Assembly (NCBI GenBank): GCA_012934845.2
Contig: WNNJ02000280.1
Location: forward strand, 1-64,000
Source: Pomphorhynchus laevis
Taxonomy: Eukaryota; Acanthocephala; Palaeacanthocephala; Echinorhynchida; Pomphorhynchidae
Direction: 5' to 3'
Length of the DNA stretch: 64,000 bases
A program made the translations under genes and the position numbers. Under the pieces are notes generated by a model. The model worked only from the letters and a program-made list of their open reading frames with translations. It made no database searches and was not told the DNA's origin. Shown piece by piece: positions 13,791 through 24,905 of the stretch; the stretch's first letter is position 1, and every line of letters starts with the position of its first letter.

Positions 13791-13827
13791 AAATTTGAAA
13801 ATATCATCAGAGGAAATTACATTTAAC

Positions 13828-14720
13828 ATATAAGTGACCTGCTCTAGGAATCTATTTCGAAAATTGTCAGACCGGTAAGAAGTTTACAAATTCGAGGTTT
13901 CGTGCAATTTACATTTATAAATAGTTGAATTTAATAAGTTTAAAATTTCATCCTTACGTTTCACAAATTCGAAAAGTGTTAGACCGGTGAGTGTTAAAAT
14001 TCGCAGGAAAGTTTAATCCAATTATTTAACGATTAGCTGGATTATATATAGACCATCCAATTATCACATCATGTTGAAACGTTAGTGTGCAGTGTCTGCG
14101 TTTTGAGGATGATTTTGATAGCTAGATCGTGTGACAACTGGTTCGTAACGATATTCGTGCACTAGTATATAGACAGATGCTTAGGATTTAAGCATAGAGT
14201 ATAAGTATAGCATAATATAACATAAGTATAACAACCTTACATTTCAGAGATTAATGACCTGCTCTAGAAATCTATTTTGAAAATTCTTAGATCGGTAAGG
14301 AGTCTAAAAATTTGCAGGAGTTTAGTGCAATTTTTAACGACCAGCTGGATTCTAAATAAACCATCGAAGTATTACAGAATGTTGAAACGCTAGTGTTCAA
14401 CGCCTGCGTCCTGAATATCTACTTAGTACTATCGTCGTCGCAGGATAATATTAGTGGTTAGATAAGATCGTGTGTCAACTGGTTCTTTCGACCAACCATG
14501 TATTACATCATGTTGAAACGTTAGTGCTCAGTGCCTGCGCCCTGATGATCCACTGAGTACTAAGGTTGGTGCAGGATGATGTTAGTGGTTAGGTCATGTT
14601 GCAACTGGTTCGTGAAGATATTTGTAAATTAGTTTGCAGACACATGCTAAGGATTAAAGAAGGGAGCAGTATAACATCCTTGCGTTTTACAGATTAATGA
14701 CTTGCTCTGGAAATCTATGT
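13828..14720 (+). repeat. Tandem array of about 420 to 450-bp units with structured segments
   Basis: Unit starts are recognisable at 13828, 14249 and 14696 by GACCTGCTCTAGGAATCTAT-like sequence. Inside, a block ATGTTGAAACG(T/C)TAGTG occurs near 14074, 14381 and 14511, each followed by CTGCG. In the best copy (14511..14565) the sequence folds into a long stem (TAGTGCTCAGTG with CACTGAGTACTA) whose loop holds CCTGATGATC. No protein frame. The pattern resembles a low-copy satellite made of structured RNA-like units. Confidence 0.6.
14511..14567 (+). ncRNA. GAAAC plus long stem with CTGATGA loop
   Basis: GAAAC is followed by a 12-bp stem with one G-T pair, enclosing a loop with CTGCG and CCTGATGAT. 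The layout is the same as the motifs at 16820..16885 and 6470..6545, but the stem sequence is entirely different. Function unknown. Confidence 0.4.
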
Positions 14721-15640
14721 TGAAAATTTTTATTTATATATCGTATAAAATACGTAGATTAAGTAGAATTAAAATTATTTTTAATCTTTTTTTAACAAAT
14801 AATTCAGTTTTTTGATTTGATTTATTTTCAATTAATTTTCAATGATTTTTTGATTTTATTTATTTTCAATTAATTTTCAATTATTTTCAATGTTACGAGT
14901 GAATTTTTTACTTTATATTTACTTTGTAGGCAAAAAATTTATATTTTTGTGACAAAGGGCCTAAGATGGACCTAAGCATCATAGATTCCAGTTCTTCAAA
15001 GCTAATTGCACATTATGGGATGCGGTATGCATATAGCACCTACAGCTTTATATCTTTTAATGGGCAATTTAACATAAAATTATTAATAATAAAATTATCA
15101 GCATATAATAATACAATTGACATATAATGCAATATATATAATATTATATATAATATACAATTGGCGATATTTCGCATTTAAATTCGATTACTAAATTAAA
15201 ATATAGATGCGTTGAAACGATGATCCACAAATAAACACTTACTTCATTATTAAACTATGAGAAACCTATGGTTGTGATAATTTCAAGTTGTGTTTAAATT
15301 TTTTACGTTGTCAAGCATTTTCACTAAATCACCATCGTCGAAGATATGCAACTACTCCCTCTCTCACTTGTGAAATTTTTTATGATGTCATAACAATAAA
15401 CCACTATTTGTCGGATTGCCCTAGTTTTCGAAAGTAGTATAAATTTAGTAGTCTCACAGTTTCGCAAGTAGCCATTTTAGTTTTCACTTTCAAACTATTT
15501 ATAACTCGGACAAGCCATCATCACCTACAACGCCTATACCGTATATCAATGTATTTATCAATGTATTGTTCGAAATAAAAATCACATAGAAATTTTATTC
15601 GAAATAAAAATCCAATTTTTCAAACATGTGCGTTTTTGCC
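14721..15640. other. AT-rich spacer
   Basis: No gene or repeat recognised beyond simple AT runs, including a TTTTCAATTAATTTTCAA duplication near 14827..14890. Confidence 0.4.
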
Positions 15641-15644
15641 ACAG

Positions 15645-15705
15645 AATAAAACTATCTAATCGGAAATGGAAAGAGATCCTGGATTTAGTGTGTACTATCA
15701 ATGGG
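15645..15705 (+). repeat. Solo fragment of the 13.2-kb inverted-repeat arm
   Basis: TAATCGGAAATGG...GGATTTAGTGTGTACTATCAAT matches the outer right arm at 13438..13482, showing that arm is dispersed in the genome. Confidence 0.6.
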
Positions 15706-15784
15706 TATTTTCAAAAAATGAAGTGAAATTAAGCAACTAAAAACATTTTAATTTATAATTCAATATCCTTTTTATTAAAATATA

Positions 15785-15965
15785 AAAAGGAATAAGGGCC
15801 GAAACCTGATAGCATAGCAGTTCCTTCTGGTGACCTCTAATCCTCATTCTGATACATAGTTTGTTATCTATTAGTCAATTCATAAAAATTGACTTTTATT
15901 TTAAATTTCAATTTTTAACTTGATATAATACGAAGTTTATATTAATTTCAATTTTAACTTATTTT
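15785..15965 (+). repeat. AT-rich family copy
   Basis: Contains AGGGCCGAAACCTGATAGC, GGTGACCTCTAATCC and the hairpin GTCAATTCATAAAAATTGAC. These are the landmarks of the family best preserved at 33950..34400. The 3' end is missing. Confidence 0.65.
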
Positions 15966-16136
15966 AATTTTAATTACAGAATAATTTATCCAATTATACA
16001 ATTTATTATACAATAGTATCAAATGACATGTTAACATAGAACCTCAATAAAATATGAGAAAAAAGTTTGTCTCTATTTATATTTAAAGTCATATTTGTTT
16101 AATAAATTTATCAATTATTTAATAAATGTATTTTAT

Positions 16137-16275
16137 TCTGGTTGTGGTATCACATTATTCTCACATATATTGTTCCTATTCTTGATACAGCATGACGCTA
16201 CTAACCAGTCTGGGTACAGCATGTATCAAGAATAGGAACAATACCTTGAGGATAATGTCGTGCCACAACCAGAAG
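16137..16275. repeat. About 140-bp imperfect palindrome
   Basis: Left part (TTCTGGTTGTGG...ATTGTTCCTATTCTTGATAC) is the reverse complement of the right part (GTATCAAGAATAGGAACAAT...CCACAACCAGAA). The loop is about 35 bp. The right arm is the start of the tandem unit that follows. Confidence 0.75.
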
Positions 16276-16564
16276 AATTTCAGCTCAGCAGATTCAATTA
16301 AGTTAAATTAAAAACATTCATTGCAAGTGAATGTTTTTAATTCAGTGACAGCATGAAAAACAGTGATCCGGCTAGCGGATCACACACATAGGACAGGTTT
16401 CTAATAGATTGTTAGAATACGATCCCCTACCGAAAGTAATATACAACAATGTATACCTACACAACTGTAACAGCCAGCCCAGTAGATGTAGCGTTTAATC
16501 AAGTTACAGAAGTCCTGAGTTCAAAGACGATCAGCACCAGTGTACGGAGAAAGCAGATAATAAG

Positions 16565-16625
16565 TTCGAAACGTGAAATGTAGGTCTAAATTAGCAGCTG
16601 ATGAGACCCACCCATACTGATTAGT
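16565..16625 (+). ncRNA. CGAAAC / CTGATGAG structured motif, copy A
   Basis: CGAAACGTGAAATGTAGG, then a stem GGTCT...AGACC enclosing GCAGCTGATG. The small hairpin ACG-TGAAA-TGT is intact. The order of hammerhead-like words is permuted (GAAA before CTGATGA). Confidence 0.4.
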
Positions 16626-16819
16626 AGCATCCTACTGTATTAAGAAAAGGAACTTTACCTGTGAGGATAATGTCGTGCCACAACGAGAAGAATTTCAGCT
16701 CACAAATGCAATCAAATCAAATTAATTTTTTAATCGCCCACACCAAATATAGAACACATTAATTTTGCAATTTGGTATATAAGCCCAATATAAACCAGCA
16801 TTTCGGCGACAAGGAGTTC

Positions 16820-16885
16820 AGCAGAAACAGTAACATGACCGAAACACGAAATGTAGGCGTGGGTTCATTGCTGATGAGGTTCACC
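16820..16885 (+). ncRNA. CGAAAC / CTGATGAG structured motif, copy B
   Basis: CGAAACACGAAATGTAGG, then an 8-bp perfect stem GCGTGGGT / ACCCACGC enclosing TTGCTGATGAGG. This is the best-paired copy of the family also seen at 6470 and 16565. Confidence 0.45.
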
Positions 16886-16990
16886 CACGCTGATTGTAGT
16901 GTACAGTGATGCTAATAGGATTCAAACAACCACACGAGGATAATATCAAACCGACAAGTGAAGAATAGCGGCTCGTGTATGCAATATTCA

Positions 16991-18600
16991 CAATAAATTA
17001 AACTTATTTATGTTTACTGGCAATAAAATTTATGAGTTACAAAAGGCCATATATTTCTTAGAACTCTAAAGAATACGCAATTCTACACTATATTTTTATA
17101 CAATATTCTACTTTTTCAATAAGATTTTGAAATATATTGCAACATAAAGTTTCAAACAATCACCAAAATTCATTTGTTATTTACAATTAATATCATTTAA
17201 GTAAAAAAAATCCGCTAGATTTGTTTGATGCAAGCAATCCGCATGCATCAATCGGCATGCACATCAATACTAGTAGAAAGATATTTGAGGTATTTGAAAA
17301 ATAACTTTGCAATAAGATATTTAAATATAAGATTTTCAAACATACTGCAAACATTAGAAGATCCATTACACAAACATTTTTCACAATTGATACTGCAAAA
17401 TTCTTTGGTTTTGATTTTAGTGATGAGTACGTGAATGATTTTCTAGTTTTCCTAATGTCAGTTTTGCAAGAGGGAATGGATACGAATTGGTCTACGAACC
17501 CAATGAAGATATAACACAACAAAACAACTATAGTGGTGATCTAGACAATTCTACTTTTCATAAGAAGGCACATCTACATTTACGCTGTTCAATTGTCGCA
17601 AATTAACATGACAGTCACTACCAATAATATACAAGCAAATTACCACAGGAATCTCAACATCGCATTCACTTTCAAATCAACCTCATAGTCACTACATAGA
17701 ACCTCGAGTCTTTGTTTGATAATTTAAAATATCCTAACTTGTTATTCTTTGCTAAATAAAGCATTATTATTGCATACTGCAACTATCTTAAAACAAAGTT
17801 TCAAACACTAGTTTTTTATTATAAAAGATCTTCACTTTTCCAACTTAATTAGAAATAATCATGTTAAAGGGATTAAAATCTTTACTGCCGATGTCATTTC
17901 TATACAAAGTTATTTTCGACAGGGAAAATAACTTTGTGAAAGATTTTTGTTTTGCAATTGATTGTAATTAATTGATGATGTTTTTATTGTTTGTAGAATA
18001 TTTGACCAATATTTGTCAAGTGAATTGAATGATTAAGATCCTTCTATACAATGGATCATTGCTATAGAAACTAATACTGGTTTACCTTTCTCGTATGCTT
18101 TAGTTTTTAAAGATTTGGATGAAATTAATCAAATTAAAAGTTTACAAAAAATGGGATCATTACATTTAATTGCTTCTTGAAATTCATATTTTCCTAAAAA
18201 TTGTTAATTGCATCGGTAATGTATCTCTTCTTTTATATAACTAAAAGTATTTGTTCTTACAACTTATCTTTGAGAGATAGGAATTATATTATTAGAATTA
18301 GTTTAATGATATGTGGCTTTCCTACTATAAATCTTACCACAAAAGTAATAAAAAGCAAAAATATTGAATTCCCTAAACAGAAAAAAATTTAGGAATTTCT
18401 TCAATAAATGAAATATTTTACTCTTTATTTAAGAAGTTTAAATAATATTAGCACAATTTGGAAACTTTATCTAAATTACATGATTATGTTAAGCAAGAAA
18501 TCAGAAAATATAATGCTATTCACAAGTTAGTATAAACGTATGTCAAATGTTAAAATATCAATTATAATTAAAACTACTGATTGGCTAAAACAACTTAAAG
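16991..18600. other. Unassigned AT-rich stretch
   Basis: Several 60 to 110-residue frames overlap on both strands (17193..17522 minus, 17225..17434 plus, 18201..18392 plus), but none shows a motif I recognise. 17220..17760 is a little less AT-rich and might be an old coding remnant. Confidence 0.3.
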
Positions 18601-18800
18601 TAATATGAAATTCAATTAATTCATTTTTAAACTCTAGCTGTATAATATCTGGTTAGTGGCATCATCGTAATCTTAAAATTTGGATTTAAATTTAATTTTA
18701 GTAAAATTTTAAATTTAATTTTTATTTTTGTTTTTTCAGTATTATGTGTGTAAATGGTATAGTTTGACTTGTATGTACAACGAAACTATGTTTTGATCTC

Positions 18801-18833
18801 CTGATGACGATAGCAGAAGAATTTGAAATATTG
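18801..18833 (+). ncRNA. Hammerhead-like motif, single
   Basis: CTGATGA at 18801..18807 and GAAA at 18825..18828, separated by 17 nt that include GATAGCAGAAG, then TATTGT. A decayed inverted partner may lie near 18640..18665 (GCATCATCG), but pairing there is weak. Confidence 0.4.
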
Positions 18834-19299
18834 TAAAAATTATTTGAAATAAACCAATTTTCGCTTTCTTCGCTGCTATAAATTTACAAAATTATCACCA
18901 AAGAAATTGATATTTTTAATATTAATCATTCGACTATTGCTACTTTCGCATTTGTATAATGTTCGCCTACAAAGGAGAAAATAATATGCACGATTGTCGC
19001 TTATTTTACTAAAATAATATGTCGCTTATACTAAACGACATATAATATAGCAATATAATATATTTATATATTTATAAAATATAATATATAATATAGGCAT
19101 ATAATATAAACGACATATGTCACTTGTATTAGCAGTCATATGATTGTGCTAGCTTCAACACGCTACTGTTAATATATCAATATTAATTCATAGCATTCCT
19201 ATTAAAGTTTTATTAATCTAGAAACAAATATGAAACGTATTCTATTTTAATTATCAAGAGATTTTGATGTTTTTTTATTTCGCTTTTAAAACATCATAT

Positions 19300-19760
19300 T
19301 ATATATCAAAAGAATGCTCATATTAAATACAGACTATTAGCTAACTGAATCTCTGTATTTTATATTATTTGTAAATTAAAAATAAAGATAAATAATTATA
19401 AACAATGGATAATTATATAAGATAATTTATAATAGCTATTTATATAAATTTAAAATTTACAAATTAAATTTAAAATAAAAATTAACTTTTATGAATTGAC
19501 TATAATAATAAAAGATTTTATTTAATTTATATGTATATCAAGTTAAAATTAAAAATACATGTCAATTTTCAAAACTCATAAAATATTATCTAAATAATAA
19601 CGGCCACTTTAGTGACTATCGATATCAAAGATACAAAAATATGTAAAAAAATTAACAATAAGATCAAGTAAAGTTAAAATAGACACATCAATTTTGAATC
19701 GGGGTGTCGCTCTGCATCTGTTTGTGCAAATATTATTCCAATTTCAAAAAAATAATGCTA
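19300..19760 (-). repeat. Inverted partner of 11551..12002
   Basis: Reverse complement of 11551..12002 with few differences over about 440 bp, including the GCAGAGCGAC block at its right end near 19700 and the CTCTGTATT end at its left. The two copies lie about 7.3 kb apart. Confidence 0.8.
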
Positions 19761-19935
19761 AATCAAAATTTAATAATTAAATAAATAATAAATAATTATA
19801 AATAATAAATAATTGTTTTAAAAGATTTTATATAATTTATAAATTATAATTAAATTATTTAAATTAAAAATTGAAATTTAAAATAAAAGTAATTTTTTAT
19901 AAATTGACATAAAACTTGAGATGTTCAGAATGGAG
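19761..19935 (-). repeat. AT-rich family fragment, minus
   Basis: On minus it shows GTCAATTTATAAAAAATTAC, the ATATAAAATC segment and the TAGCATTATT end, abutting the 19300..19760 copy. Confidence 0.5.
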
Positions 19936-21540
19936 GTCATCAAGAGGAACATTAAAGTCACTTTTTTATAGTAAATAATTCTCTTATGAAGTCAAATATG
20001 TCATCTTTTCAGTTTATGATAATTATCATGCCAGTAATGTAAAGGTGTAATGTAAATAACAGCTTCACATTTTTCAAATTTATAAAGGATGTCGCCATTT
20101 CGGTACAATCAATGTGCTTATTAATTATTTTGCGTATTCGTTATTATATTTGAGCTATTAAGTATAATAATATAATATAATATTAAATATATAATATCAT
20201 TATATTCATTATTATATTTTATTATATATCTTCCATAAAATTTAAAGCTATCAAATTGTGTCTACCGCTTACAGTAATTCTAATATCAAATCCATTAAGG
20301 ATATACCTCTAACATCCTAAGCAGAAATAATGCTTTGTTTTAATTTATTGAGGTAGTAATATTTTAAAATTATTTAATATTTTAAAATTATTTAATATAC
20401 TAATTGTTATTTAATATATTATTTGATTGTTCTTTAATAAATTTATCTGATTCGATGCTCCAAATTAGGATTACTACAACATTGTAGTATTTTTTTGAAT
20501 ATTTTAGATGAAAATTACTAAAATAATAAGGTTTGGAGTTTATCTTAAAAGTTACAGTTTCAATGCGGTACTCGCATTGAATAACCGAACATACGATAAT
20601 ATTAACGTTCTGCCAATATCGACTACATATTGTTCTGTAAATATTCAACTACAGTCAGTTAGATACGGTTTTAAAAAAGTATTCTTTGCTACAAGCATTA
20701 GTTGTATTAGAAATTAGGCTCTTTGGGTAAGCATAATGACTTGTTGAATATATATGTATATATATCACGTGATATTACCGCATATGTCTTGAAAATTATT
20801 CATAAATTATTAATAAATTACAAATAAATATATTGGAATAATTTAAAGTCAAACTTCAACGTGTAATAAACAATTTGCAATGAGCGTTCATTCGATAGAG
20901 CCATGCAATAATTTCGAGTAATGCTTCTTCCAGTTCTCCAGTATGGGCTTTTAGTATTTTGGTCCAATTTCTCCTTCGGAAACATTAAACAAATGGTTTA
21001 ATGTCGTTTTGTAAAACATGATTTAGTAGTTTCTTCAAAATATTCGTGGACCACTAAAACAGCTATCATCTTCGAAAAACTATTAATCCTCTTTTATCGC
21101 TCATCACTTTCGTTTGGATTTCCCCACTCAGTGTCAATCACATCTCAAAACTATCCAACTGATGATATCTCATCCATTCCAGATATCTTTATAACGCCGG
21201 CCTTTCAACACACTTCTTGCCGGAATACTCTGTCGAACATATTGGCTTTTATTCGTCGTTTTTCTTTACATGAATACAATGATAAAAATCTAATCAGTTG
21301 GACACCCCTTCAATTACTTTACTTCTTCACATATTTACCACTACTCTAAAAATTCTTGTGCTTCGCTCCGTTATTTATTTCGCAGTCAAATATTTTGAAG
21401 CATTCCACTTTATTTCGAAACATTGCAATTTTATATCGACGCTCATTTCCTCTTAATTTTCGAATTAAAAAGAGACAGTTATAATGAATCCCGCTGCAGT
21501 CGGTGACTATCTTAATTTTCAGGATTAAGGTTAATTAGAT
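19936..21540. other. Unassigned, AT-rich
   Basis: Small frames at 20508..20717 and 21131..21349 have no recognisable motif. 20900..21350 has more normal base composition and may be a decayed coding fragment. Confidence 0.3.
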
Positions 21541-22775
21541 TTTGTACTATCTTACTCTTCTGTTTACACAAACTTCTTGGAGATAGGATCAATGCAAAAA
21601 GCGACCATGAGAATTACATTCGTGTCAAGTTTAACAATTTTAGTCATTGGGTATGTATTATAGGAACGAAGAAATGCTTACTTGATACCTATCACGAGCT
21701 TTTAACTTTTCAAGCTCTGCGACAGTCTTAAGTCGGAATGTAGGCAAATGATAGCTCTTATGCTCTCAATTCTCATTCTTACTCTTATCTTTACAAACAA
21801 ACTTCTTGGTAGAAGTACAATCCAAAAAGCGACCATGAGAATTGCATTCGTATCAAATTTAACAATTTTAGTGATGAAAAGGTCAACAAGGTATAAGTGC
21901 GTAAAATGTAAAAGGTCCCGCACGTAGTCCTGGGCCGACGTAATTGAGACAAATCAAATAATGAGCAAAACAACTTTACATTCAATACGTTCTACAGCCA
22001 TATTTACGTCCCCCATAGATGCAACAAGCGCTCTAAGTTTTGCATCGCGGTTATGAAATTCCATTGTCTGCATTTGCTAAATTTCGGATGCATAAAGTTG
22101 TTCTGGAGTTTGGTTTGGTTGTTGATTTGTCGGCTGATGTTGATTGGAATTAAGACGATTTAATAGTTGAAACAACGAAGCAGTATAATCTTGATTTGAA
22201 TTTCGTAAATTTTGAGATGCTGTTGTTGCTGTTGTTGTTCTTGATGCTGTTGTTGGGTTTATATGATAGTCACAAGAAAATGCTTAATTGATACCTTTCA
22301 CGAGCTTTAAGCTCTGCGACAGTCTTAAGTAGGAATGTAGGTAAAAAAATATCATTAATCCTGAAAGATCGGATAACTTAGGACGGTAACTAAATACGAG
22401 ATGGTGCTTTGCTATTGAAGATAAAATTGAATATAAAATTGTCAAGACCTGCATATTAATGCAGGTCTTTTTTAAATTTGCACACAGCGGATGATTTCCA
22501 ACATGATGGATACCACTAAATTCCAGGTTTGATGCATACATGAATTTTTACTTCTTTACCATGTCTTACAATTTTTACGTCTAGGAACGATATAGATATC
22601 AAAGAATCTTCGAGGGTAAGACATGTTCTCGTATTCTTTTACCTTAGTTTTCCTATCTTACATTTCTAACGATATTTTTATTTCTATCATTTGCCTACAT
22701 TCCGACTTAAGACTGTCGCAGAGCTTGTAAAGTTGAAAGCTCGTGGAAGGTATCTAGTAAGCATTTTCTTCGTTC
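21540..22775 (-). pseudogene. Duplicated exon shards of an unrecognised gene
   Basis: Three copies of an about 85-bp segment encode TFRLKTVAELEKLKAR-like sequence: 21755 down to 21672 (minus), about 22350 down to 22278 (minus, shortened), and 22688..22772 (plus). In the first copy the segment ends in CAAGTAAGC, which looks like a splice donor, so it may be an exon end. A second block (AAAAAGCGACCATGAGAATT...) is tandemly repeated at 21595 and 21829. A Q-rich exon copy lies at 21955..22245. The LKTVxELExL pattern is loosely reminiscent of the DUF4806 motif, but this is only a guess. Frames are interrupted in places and copies differ, so these look like relics. Confidence 0.45.
21955..22245 (-). 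pseudogene. Diverged copy of the Q-rich exon at 12272..12688
   Basis: On minus it retains SLFQLLNRLN, QHQPTNQQ, QTPEQLYASE, a Met-rich MQTMEFHNRD stretch and LRALVASMGDVNMAVERIECK. It extends further at the 3' side than the 12.3-kb copy and has at least one in-frame stop. The (GTT)n run at 22215..22255 extends the poly-Gln part. Confidence 0.5.
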
Positions 22776-23640
22776 CAATAATATTTTATGTGCCTATCCC
22801 CGAAAAGCTCTATGGGTTAATAACTTACTGTATGTATTTATTATTGAATATGAAATTTATGATGAATAAATAAATGCTTAAAATAAATGTACATTATTAG
22901 ATTAGAATATATAATTTGAAATGCGTTTACTGGTTTACTCAAATTCGTAATCCTTTAAGTGCCGTGGAAGCAGAAATAAACTAAAAAAGTTTTTTTAAAT
23001 TTGTATAATTGTAACTGTGAATTCCAATTTAAAAATGCAGAAATAATGAATCCTAAATTTTAAAAATAAAAAATTTGGAAAATAGCTCTACTTACAAGCA
23101 GCTGTCATTTTGTGATAACCTCATTTTATGAGGTCAGATTTATGTTAGTGATGAGATTAAAAGCCAGAATTATACAATTGATAGCTATTTGCTCTTAAGT
23201 GAAGCTGATTAATCAACTACAAAAGGAATATGAAACACATTGTCGATGTTATGACATACTACGACATTAAACACAAACGCGCAATTGGCATTATCGCTAA
23301 TGCTCGATTACAGAACTCGCAAATGTCAGCTTTACATGATAGTAAACAGAAACCATAAGGTTTTGCAGTAAAGGTTCTCGCAGAAACTCAAGACAGTTTA
23401 TGATTTAGAGGGTGCTGTACACACAATTACCTTGTTTGAAAAGTCGTCATATTATGTAATCAAAATTGTATCGAATAGTTTATTTCAAATTGTTAAATTT
23501 AAATTAAATTTTATTTGCAATATTATTAATTTATTATGCTAAACGTTATTAATTACGGATACTTGTTTAGACTTTAAATATTGTAAAATATTATACATGA
23601 TAGTGTTGATTAGTATTATTTACTTTCCTGAGTGATTATT
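22776..23640. other. Unassigned, AT-rich
   Basis: No motif or repeat recognised on either strand. Confidence 0.4.
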
Positions 23641-23687
23641 ATTATATTTTTAATTTTTGAATTGTTAAAACAAAATAAATTTATTTA

Positions 23688-23717
23688 TATTTTGCTAGCT
23701 TCTGCTTGCATCATCGG
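23688..23717 (-). ncRNA. Hammerhead-like motif (left, minus), decayed
   Basis: On minus: CCGATGA, TGCAAGCAGAAGCTAGC, then AAAA. Stem II is still partly paired through GC...GC, but the core has drifted. Confidence 0.35.
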
Positions 23718-23767
23718 ATAAAAGCATAATTTTACCACCAACAATTTTAGATTAGATATAGAAATTT

Positions 23768-23807
23768 CTGATGATGTTAGCAGAAGCTGGCGAAATGTTA
23801 ATAAATC
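23768..23807 (+). ncRNA. Hammerhead-like motif (right, plus)
   Basis: CTGATGA, one unpaired T, stem II GTTAGC / GCTGGC around AGAA, then GAAA. The stem has two G-T pairs where the 36.36-kb copy has Watson-Crick pairs, so pairing survives despite changes on both sides. Confidence 0.55.
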
Positions 23808-24044
23808 TATCCTGTTTAAAAATTCAAAAATTTAAAAATTGAATAAAATCATTTATTTTTATTATGTATACATTTCATAAAACAAAACCAGGCTTGTTGA
23901 AACATATTTTTAAATCTGAGCTTTCCATTTAGCATGTTCCCAACAAACAACAAGATTCTTTCATGTTTTAACAAACAATGAAATATGGTACGAAAATTTT
24001 TGCTTTTAAAAATTAAAAAAAATAATAACAATTATTATAATGCT

Positions 24045-24240
24045 GTATTAAAATTTAATTAAACAATAAATAATTATAAATAATTATAAATAATTGTTAT
24101 ACAATTTTATATAATTTGTAACAAGTTAAAATAAAAAATGAAATTTAAAACAAAAGTCATTTTTATGAATTGACTAATAAAAGTCATTGCAGATCAGGAG
24201 CTTAATGAATTGATTAGGAATAATTGGGATTAATTATATA
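24045..24240 (-). repeat. AT-rich family copy, minus
   Basis: On minus it has GTCAATTCATAAAAATGAC and the AATTATTTATAATTATT tract. It shares its left-flanking segment AGTCATTGCAGATCAGGAGC with the copy at 24660..24905, so one duplicates the other including flank. Confidence 0.55.
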
Positions 24241-24263
24241 ATAATTGGTAATAATTAGGAATA

Positions 24264-24307
24264 ATATTTTCTGTAATGATAACGATAGTTATCATTACAG
24301 AAAATAT
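24264..24307. repeat. Perfect 20-bp palindrome
   Basis: Arms ATATTTTCTGTAATGATAAC (24264..24283) and its exact reverse complement (24288..24307), with a 4-base spacer. It lies between two AT-rich family copies. No other copy seen. Confidence 0.85.
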
Positions 24308-24659
24308 GTTTTAAATGTCGACTATTCTTGCTGTCATTCTCCGAGGCTTTCTCTGGTTATTTGTATTCAATTTATTTATGTATTAATCTTTGCATTTACA
24401 GTAATCGTTTACTGAATATTAACAGTTGTTTTTAATAGTGAAGTTGTTTTCTATAAACTACTTTTATGCTTATTAACATAAAATATAGATAAACTATATA
24501 TATAGTTTATATTATTTTATAAACTACTAAATACGTTTATAACTAAAGGCGTCTTGCTCTTCACTTCCATACAGTGATTGCATCAACAGTTTAAGACGCA
24601 GAATCGTTTTGAGCTAGCAAACGTATCATCAATGAGCATACAATATAGACAACCCGGTT

Positions 24660-24905
24660 GTCATGCGTGATAACAATTCAAATCACCTAACTGAGTCTAC
24701 GTATTTAATATAATGATAAAATAAACAAAACATAATAATGCTAAATCAAAATTTAATAATTAAATAATGAAATAAATAATTGTTTTTAGATTTTTTATAA
24801 TTTAAATCAAGTTAAAATAAAAAATTGAAATTTAAAAAGTCATTTTTATGAATTGACTAATAATGGTCATTGCAGATCAGGAGCTTAATGAATAGAATTG
24901 GAATA
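24660..24905 (-). repeat. AT-rich family copy, minus
   Basis: Carries the GTAGACTCAGTTAGGTGATTTGAATT end (minus) at 24672..24702 and the GTCAATTCATAAAAATGAC hairpin near 24850. The same TCATTGCAGATCAGGAGC flank is found at 24181. Confidence 0.6.

Larger units (their letters stand above)
16230..16990 (+). repeat. Tandem unit array (2.5 units) with CTGATGAG stem-loops
   Basis: The block GAGGATAATGTCGTGCCACAA...AGAAGAATTTCAGCTCA occurs at about 16236 and 16661, and in diverged form near 16925. Between successive blocks lies a motif beginning CGAAAC (16571 and 16823). Units differ in length (about 425 and 264 bp). An inner hairpin with 15-bp arms sits at 16306..16342. No protein frame. Confidence 0.6.
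23645..23835. repeat. Inverted repeat with divergent hammerhead-like pair
   Basis: Arms of about 70 bp (23650..23720 and 23766..23832) are reverse complements around a 45-bp spacer. Both arms carry a hammerhead-like core: left on minus, right on plus. Confidence 0.7.

Noticed and set aside
21131-21349. 72-codon plus-strand frame as a gene
   Set aside because: Reasonable composition, but no motif, no second copy and no splice context strong enough to call it.
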